Shown piece after piece: positions 4,801 to 8,316 of a stretch of 8,316 bases of DNA. Positions within the stretch are counted from its first letter, which is position 1; each line of letters starts with the position of its first letter. The notes below the pieces were generated by a model. The model was given only the letters and a program-made list of their open reading frames with translations. It had not been told where the DNA came from and ran no database searches. The stretch covers positions 1 to 8,316 of the forward strand of contig PFUQ01000247.1 in the NCBI GenBank assembly GCA_002790175.1. Reading direction: 5' to 3'. The position numbers and the translations under genes are program-made. The stretch comes from Flavobacteriales bacterium CG_4_9_14_3_um_filter_32_8. Its GTDB lineage: Bacteria > Bacteroidota > Bacteroidia > Flavobacteriales_E > Vicingaceae.

Positions 4801-7481
4801 TTATTGGTATTGGTAATTTCTCCTTTTAACTGATTTTTTCTAATTCCAATTTCTTCATCAATACTTTTAATCCATTCTTGATTTAATTTTACAATGAGTT
4901 GAGATTTCTCAGCTTCATTTTCATAACTGTCAAGTTTTGATAGTTCAACACTGTATTGCGTGCTATAATCAATTAGTTTACCATTTTCATCAATTACATT
5001 AAACTCATCTTTATGTTCGAGTAAACTATAAACTTCTTTGTTGGTATTTTCTGTAGTAGCTAACTCCTCGCTAGATGGATATGTTCCCACCAAACCTTCT
5101 TTTTCAAAAAAAAGAATATCATTTTCCAATTGAAGTTTATTGGCTGGAGTAACAGCAGCAACTTTGCTATCATTAAGGTTGATATTGTTTAGTGCTATTT
5201 TCGTAAGTTCTACTTGGTGTTGGACATCGTTATATTCTTTTAAAGCAATAACTTCTTTTGCTTTTGCATTATTTCGTTCGTATTTAATATCATCAATGTC
5301 AATTGTTAATGCCTTTATTTGTTCATCTAAATCAGCTTTTTCAGTTTTATTTTTAGTAGTTTCTTTTTTTGCTTCTAAATTGCTAACCAATTCTGCTAAT
5401 TCTAATTCTTTGTTCAGAAGTGCAGTAGCTTCATCTCTAGTTTTATTATAAATCTGTTGTTTTTCTTCTAATTTTTGAATTTGAATTTTTTCCTCATTAA
5501 CTAAAGCCGATTCTTTTTGATAAGTTGCCGAAGCAATTTCATCTAATTTTGATAAGTTATTTTCTGCTTCACTCCTATTTCCTGAATTTATATCAGTAGT
5601 TACTTTTTCTTTGATAGCTTTTACATTTGCTATATCGCTTTCTCTATCTGTTACTTCACTCTCTAGTATCCTAGCGATGTTTAATGTGGCAACTGCTTCA
5701 TTAATTAATTGAGTTGCTTCCACTTTTTTTCGTTCTGCTACTGCTAATTTTTTATCTTTTTCTAATGAAGAAGCAATCTGTTGTGCTTCAGTTATCAATT
5801 TCTCCGATTCTGCAAATAAATTTCGTGCTTTTAAGCTTTTTTGTGAAGCAATCTGATAGGAATAATTGGTTTGTTCTTTAGATTTTGTAGTCTGCTCAAT
5901 TATTTTAGTTGCTTTTTGATTAACAGTTTTCACCAATTGTTCATTGGTTAACTCTTTATAATTAGATTTAGGTTCTTCTTGATTTGATAATGCATTGGTT
6001 AAACTATTTTGTAAGTTATTTAATTCATCTTCAGTGGTGTTAACCTCTAACTTTGCTTTTTGTTGTATGATATTTTGGACAACCAATGGGTCGTTAATAT
6101 CAAACTCATCGGCTTCATCAAATAAATTTTTAACCACTAGCTTTTCATTAGCTCCTTCACCCACCAATCTTAATTCTTGTTTTAATGCTCTAAATCCATC
6201 TAATTTTGGAATTTCTATGATGGCTGAATGAATCGGGGAATCGTTTGTAGTTTCAATTAATAATTTGAATTTTCCGCCATTTTTAGGAAAAGTCAGTAGG
6301 TATTCTCCCGTTTCATTGTTAGTGGTATAAACTCCGTACCTTCTATCCTTTTCTGCATCTTTTACTGTAATTGTCGCAGACTTTAGGTTTGGATTAGATT
6401 CTGCTAAAAAATAACCTTTTATAACAGAATTTTCTGTCGGAGGAGCATCTACAGTTACGTTATAAACTGTTAATTCTCCTTGCTGACTTGCTCTTGATGA
6501 AGCAAAGTACGCTAATTTATTGTCGATGTCAGAAATATACAAAATATCATCATCTGGTGTATTGATAGGAAAATCAAGATTTTCGGGATACGACCATTTT
6601 CCTGAACTTACATCTAAAGTAGATTTGAAAATATCAAACCCACCCATACTGTTAAAACCTTTAGAGCTAAAATAGAGCGTTTTTCCATCGGGGTGAAGGT
6701 AAGGATAGTCTTCATCAAATTCTGTATTAATTTCATTGCCAATGCTACTAGGTTTACTCCATTCTCCATTAGGCAATTTAACCACTTTGTAAATGTCTTT
6801 CCCTGACGAACCACTAGTTCCATAGGACGAAAAAACAACCATGTCCTTGGCTTCACTCAAATAAATAATAGAAGTTTCGTTATTTTTTTTATCAAGTTTG
6901 GTCTTAAATTCATCAGGTTTCACTATTATTTTTCCACCTATACCCTTTAAATTATAAGACCTAAAAAAATCTGTTTCCTTAATTTCTTTTTTACTTAAAA
7001 CACCAATATCGGTAATACCTGTCAACAGTTTCTGTCCATTTTCACACATCTTAATTTCTCTATCTAGTTGATAGTCCAATCGCTCTTTAGGAGTAGCTTT
7101 TTCTTTAAATTTGTTATAGTTGACTAATGCTGGTGCAAATTGATAATTATGATGATAGGCTTTTGCCAGAAAATAAAAGGCTAAAGGATCAACAGTAGGT
7201 TTTGTAACTGCAAATTTTAAATATTTAACGGCATCTTCTTTATCTCTGGAACCATAGAGGATACAAGCTCCATATTTATAATTGTAATTAAGATCTTTTG
7301 GATATAAACTTAAGAGTTGAGAAAAAAGAGGCAATGCAGCAACATAATTCTTTTCATTAAACATCGTATTAGCAGCTGTTTTCAATTCTTCTTCAGAAGA
7401 ATATTGAGCTTGTACACGAGTGGTAAAAAACAATATCGTTACTATTGAAAATACAAGTATGTATAACTGTTTTCTACTCAT
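1881..7481 (-). CDS. Giant exported TPR-PD40-CRD protein with coiled-coil stalk and three SPOR-like domains
   Basis: The product has 1866 residues. Residues 1-25 form a Sec signal peptide (basic start, hydrophobic core, V-Q-A before Q26); there is no lipobox Cys. About three TPR-like helical pairs follow (30-131). PD40-type propeller blades lie at 204-343 (motifs DGKTLYFSSKG and GGFDIF). A carboxypeptidase-regulatory-like beta domain lies at 352-425. A long charged helical/coiled-coil region (465-790) is followed by three related helical repeats (838-1152), an Asn/Thr-rich linker (about 1155-1210), another coiled coil (1213-1328) and an Asp-Lys/Gln-Pro pentapeptide rod (1374-1442). Three SPOR-like domains end the protein (1486-1569, 1623-1707, 1774-1862; VQIGAF, IQVGVY and KVKLGEY motifs). 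SPOR domains of known proteins bind peptidoglycan. The TPR-PD40-CRD order is that of PorE of the type IX secretion system, but no OmpA-like domain is present. Inference: a periplasmic scaffold gripping the cell wall. It starts just after a promoter candidate and ends 2 nt before clpS. The function of this exact architecture is unknown to me. Confidence 0.93.
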   Translation of the reverse strand: MSRKQLYILVFSIVTILFFTTRVQAQYSSEEELKTAANTMFNEKNYVAALPLFSQLLSLYPKDLNYNYKYGACILYGSRDKEDAVKYLKFAVTKPTVDPLAFYFLAKAYHHNYQFAPALVNYNKFKEKATPKERLDYQLDREIKMCENGQKLLTGITDIGVLSKKEIKETDFFRSYNLKGIGGKIIVKPDEFKTKLDKKNNETSIIYLSEAKDMVVFSSYGTSGSSGKDIYKVVKLPNGEWSKPSSIGNEINTEFDEDYPYLHPDGKTLYFSSKGFNSMGGFDIFKSTLDVSSGKWSYPENLDFPINTPDDDILYISDIDNKLAYFASSRASQQGELTVYNVTVDAPPTENSVIKGYFLAESNPNLKSATITVKDAEKDRRYGVYTTNNETGEYLLTFPKNGGKFKLLIETTNDSPIHSAIIEIPKLDGFRALKQELRLVGEGANEKLVVKNLFDEADEFDINDPLVVQNIIQQKAKLEVNTTEDELNNLQNSLTNALSNQEEPKSNYKELTNEQLVKTVNQKATKIIEQTTKSKEQTNYSYQIASQKSLKARNLFAESEKLITEAQQIASSLEKDKKLAVAERKKVEATQLINEAVATLNIARILESEVTDRESDIANVKAIKEKVTTDINSGNRSEAENNLSKLDEIASATYQKESALVNEEKIQIQKLEEKQQIYNKTRDEATALLNKELELAELVSNLEAKKETTKNKTEKADLDEQIKALTIDIDDIKYERNNAKAKEVIALKEYNDVQHQVELTKIALNNINLNDSKVAAVTPANKLQLENDILFFEKEGLVGTYPSSEELATTENTNKEVYSLLEHKDEFNVIDENGKLIDYSTQYSVELSKLDSYENEAEKSQLIVKLNQEWIKSIDEEIGIRKNQLKGEITNTNKVKYENRIASLEVLKSEKQKEINENTAFAVNNTTTPNNTEEVPLMNKEGNVVDYNTEYTNKLNSFTGEDTYETYSQKAAIHTNWAKTTAQEITNKKQQLGTATPEQKNTIANEIAVLESNLQEQQEFAALYNSQAETLKTTASVASNPTLSENNSTNEKTTVVSNENKGEDYPAKYTNELNAITGEDSYETFTQKATIYNNWATTTEQEITNKKQQLATTTTPEQKNNIANEIAVLENNLQEQQEFAALFNSQAESLKTNALVADKPTTNENNTTNEKTTNNSTEITNSTELNNNEKINTNNIQPNNVSNPIATSNEITKEDQEVILSLKPEEIATIKNSEDYKTYAELKKENRRLTKEAAVEYVEADKVQQEAKDQQQLGVSLKAMADGASSEEDKAKKLAQIEKLNKMIAENETKSSELKQSAIEKENKAKETNNKTDSILINTDENASKSIAAIEKTETFEPQFLAEAINRTTDPVLDKPIIDKPIVDQPVVDKPIIDKPIIDQPIIDKPIVDQPAIDKPIVDQPAIDKPIVDQPAIDKPVVDQPVKTTPTNIDEIPTVLSNSIFVINNTNEAVYNENKKIPVSPKLPEGLVFKVQIGAFRNPIPQNHYKGFAPIMAEDAGNGITRYTAGFFKTFNMANEAKNSIRSIGYEDAFVVAFMNGKRININEARALQNGNVVDEGNFTVNATNKTNINENVVNNNTTTTTNKTVVTEEVKDGVSTDVRNIGGVFYSIQVGVYSKPVTAGQLSNVSPLNSERTTNGLIRYTSGVYKNLTDANSAKDKIRALGITDAFVVAYNGGNKITVTEATQLLGSGSSTVTSPTNNNSTIETPVIEKKPEEETPIIEKNPIIETPVIEEKPTEEVPVTNNVIGYEPKADLKLEFKVKLGEYEEDVPIEDAGLFLKLTGRGVKNYEENNKTIYTIGSFPDYNSALDLQIEMKELGVKKPTTIVFKDGVEITIEQALELMKKNQ
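1896..3026 (-). repeat. Three SPOR-like domain repeats at the C-terminus of the giant protein
   Basis: Domain one is encoded at 2775-3026, domain two at 2361-2615 and domain three at about 1896-2162. Domains one and two share the opening V-F-(K/Y)-x-(V/I)-Q-(I/V)-G, a central R-Y-T-(A/S)-G strand, an A-K-x-x-I-R helix, G-x-x-D-A-F-V-V-A, and a closing I-x-(I/V)-x-E-A. Domain three keeps the pattern loosely (KVKLGEY, YTIGSF, GVEITIEQA) but has Lys at the usual Gln position. Linkers between them are Asn/Thr-rich (near 1580-1605) or Glu/Pro/Ile-rich (near 1724-1760). SPOR assignment is by motif and predicted beta-alpha pattern. Confidence 0.75.
3156..3362 (-). repeat. 15-bp/30-bp minisatellite encoding a D-(K/Q)-P pentapeptide rod
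   Basis: Fourteen consecutive pentapeptides of the form D-(K/Q)-P-(hydrophobic)-(I/V) cover residues 1374-1442 of the giant protein. In the central part K-type and Q-type units alternate, giving a 30-bp higher-order unit. On the plus strand the units at 3211-3240 and 3241-3270 are identical, and that at 3181-3210 differs at one base. Such near-identity indicates recent expansion by slippage or unequal crossover. The unit length is a multiple of three, so copy-number change alters the protein's length without a frameshift. Proline every fifth residue suggests an extended, stiff spacer rather than a folded domain. Confidence 0.93.
4026..4970 (-). repeat. Three tandem helical repeats inside the giant gene
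   Basis: Three units encode residues 838-918, 946-1034 and 1063-1152. Each has a DYxxxY or similar opening, a helix ending in a conserved Trp (QEW, TNW, NNW), a second helix with a KxQL motif, and a third with an IAxLE/IAVLE motif. Units two and three are close at the DNA level, with an offset of 357 bp in their core and an identical stretch of more than 25 bp near 4091 and 4448. Unit one is much more diverged. This points to an old duplication followed by a more recent one. The units probably form helical hairpins or short coiled coils that lengthen the stalk. Confidence 0.8.
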
Positions 7482-7502
7482 TTAATAAACTAAACTAATT
7501 AG

Positions 7503-7531
7503 CAAAATTACGAATATTAATATGGATGCAA
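7503..7531 (-). promoter_or_regulatory. Bacteroidota-type promoter (TTG-N18-TAATTTTG) ahead of the giant gene
   Basis: On the minus strand TAATTTTG (7510-7503) matches the Bacteroidota -7 consensus TAnnTTTG exactly. A TTG at the end of a T-run (7531-7529) sits 18 nt upstream, close to the usual -33 spacing. Transcription would begin near 7497, leaving a leader of about 16 nt before the ATG at 7481. The site lies in the only sizeable gap between genes in the window (7482-7551). AT-rich DNA gives chance matches, but position and spacing both fit. Confidence 0.55.
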
Positions 7532-7551
7532 AAAATGAAATATTACCTAAA

Positions 7552-8316
7552 TTATTCATCAAATTCTCTTAAAAAATCTTTTTTCTTTCTATCGGTTGAA
7601 TACATAAACTGATAAGGTTCTTGTCCTTTTTCTGCTTTAGCTTTTCTTTTATCAGGCTTAGTCTCAGTGATTGCAGCATTAAAATCTATATCAGAAGATA
7701 TTGCTTGCATTACACCTCTTGTATAGGTAAAGAAAAACCAATTGTTTGGATTAATCTCTAAATAGATGGTTAAAATATCTCCACTTCGTTTTTTTATTAA
7801 CTCAACTTTACCATCTACGTATTTATTAATCGGCTTGTTATAAATATTGCTAATGCCAATTTTACTAAACGATTGATAGGATTTGCTATTATTATTCCAC
7901 TTCATTTTTAAATCATTAAAAACTAAGGCTTTTTTAAATGAGTCTGGAAGTTTTTTAAATTCTCCATACAAACTCGCTTGAGCAATTAATTTATCTGCTT
8001 CTTCTTTCCCTAATATTTCTCTTAAACCTTTTTCAAATGTTGGTCGATCTAATTTAACAGGATCTAATGAACTGGCTTCCTGTATATCTTTAGTCATCTT
8101 TTTCATAGCATCTTCCGAAAAGAAAAAATCGGTTAACATTACCAAATCTAAAATCACATCATCATCAATCTGATTATGGTCAATAGTTCCTGCTGTTTGA
8201 ATGCTAACTTGACCAGTTTCATTACCCAAATCTATTTTCCCTTCACCATAAATTTTACAGTATTTTGTATTTAAACTTAAATAATTTCCACTAAACGACA
8301 TTTCTTGTAATTTATC
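7552..8316 (-). CDS. Conserved-looking protein of unknown function, C-terminal part (5' end outside window)
   Basis: The reading frame is open from the window edge to a TAA stop and gives 254 visible residues. The first ATG in view (8301) is probably an internal Met, because the frame continues upstream as D-K-L-Q-E without a stop and without a ribosome binding site. The visible start (FSGNYLSLNTKY, then GEGKIDLGNETG) looks like the end of a beta-rich region. A mixed helical part with many charged residues follows (MKKMTKDIQEAS; EKGLREILGKEEADKLI). Next is a beta-strand-rich block with a conserved look (KYVDGKVELIKKRSGD, then NPNNWFFFTYTRG). The tail is Lys/Arg/Glu-rich and ends in FDE. No signal peptide or catalytic motif can be seen in this part. 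I do not recognise the family by name; it resembles large uncharacterised Bacteroidota proteins. The 70-bp gap and promoter candidate downstream suggest it is not simply part of the following operon. Confidence 0.85.
   Translation of the reverse strand, partial: DKLQEMSFSGNYLSLNTKYCKIYGEGKIDLGNETGQVSIQTAGTIDHNQIDDDVILDLVMLTDFFFSEDAMKKMTKDIQEASSLDPVKLDRPTFEKGLREILGKEEADKLIAQASLYGEFKKLPDSFKKALVFNDLKMKWNNNSKSYQSFSKIGISNIYNKPINKYVDGKVELIKKRSGDILTIYLEINPNNWFFFTYTRGVMQAISSDIDFNAAITETKPDKRKAKAEKGQEPYQFMYSTDRKKKDFLREFDE

Noticed and set aside
6614..6856. 80-codon minus-strand frame inside the propeller region
   Set aside because: It is an out-of-frame shadow of the giant gene with no independent signals.
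7552..8301. Complete 249-residue gene starting at 8301
   Set aside because: The frame stays open to the window edge, no ribosome binding site or promoter precedes 8301, and the protein begins mid-domain. It is taken as a 5'-truncated gene.

Overview
The window reads as chromosomal DNA from a member of the Bacteroidota, most likely Flavobacteriia-like. It is AT-rich. Its promoter-like site has the Bacteroidota form TTG-N18-TAnnTTTG rather than TTGACA/TATAAT. Start codons mostly lack a Shine-Dalgarno sequence. The long gene combines TPR, PD40-type propeller, carboxypeptidase-regulatory-like and SPOR-like modules, a mix typical of this phylum. Genus cannot be fixed from the sequence.

All five genes lie on the minus strand, so transcription runs from high to low coordinates. 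At the right edge (7552-8316) is the C-terminal part of a conserved-looking protein of unknown function whose start lies outside the window. After a 70-bp gap with a good Bacteroidota promoter candidate comes a compact four-gene cluster. It contains a giant 1866-residue exported protein (1881-7481), the ClpS adaptor (1603-1878), an M48-family lipoprotein zinc protease (785-1597), and a small exported protein with a carboxypeptidase-regulatory-like fold (315-782). The gaps are 2, 5 and 2 nt, so co-transcription is very likely. A weak hairpin at 248-271 may end the transcript. The remaining 1-247 has no credible gene. It holds two copies of a roughly 95-bp repeat with hairpins whose stems differ by compensatory base changes.

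The giant protein is the most interesting item. Its first 440 residues (signal peptide, TPRs, PD40 blades, CRD-like domain) follow the order known from the type IX secretion component PorE. The C-terminal OmpA-like peptidoglycan-binding domain of PorE is absent. In its place are about 900 residues of helical and coiled-coil sequence, a 14-unit Asp-Lys/Gln-Pro pentapeptide rod and three SPOR-like domains. A reasonable reading is a periplasmic scaffold that spans a distance and grips peptidoglycan at its C-terminus. It is co-expressed with an envelope quality-control protease (M48) and a cytoplasmic proteolysis adaptor (ClpS). That functional link is inference from gene order only.
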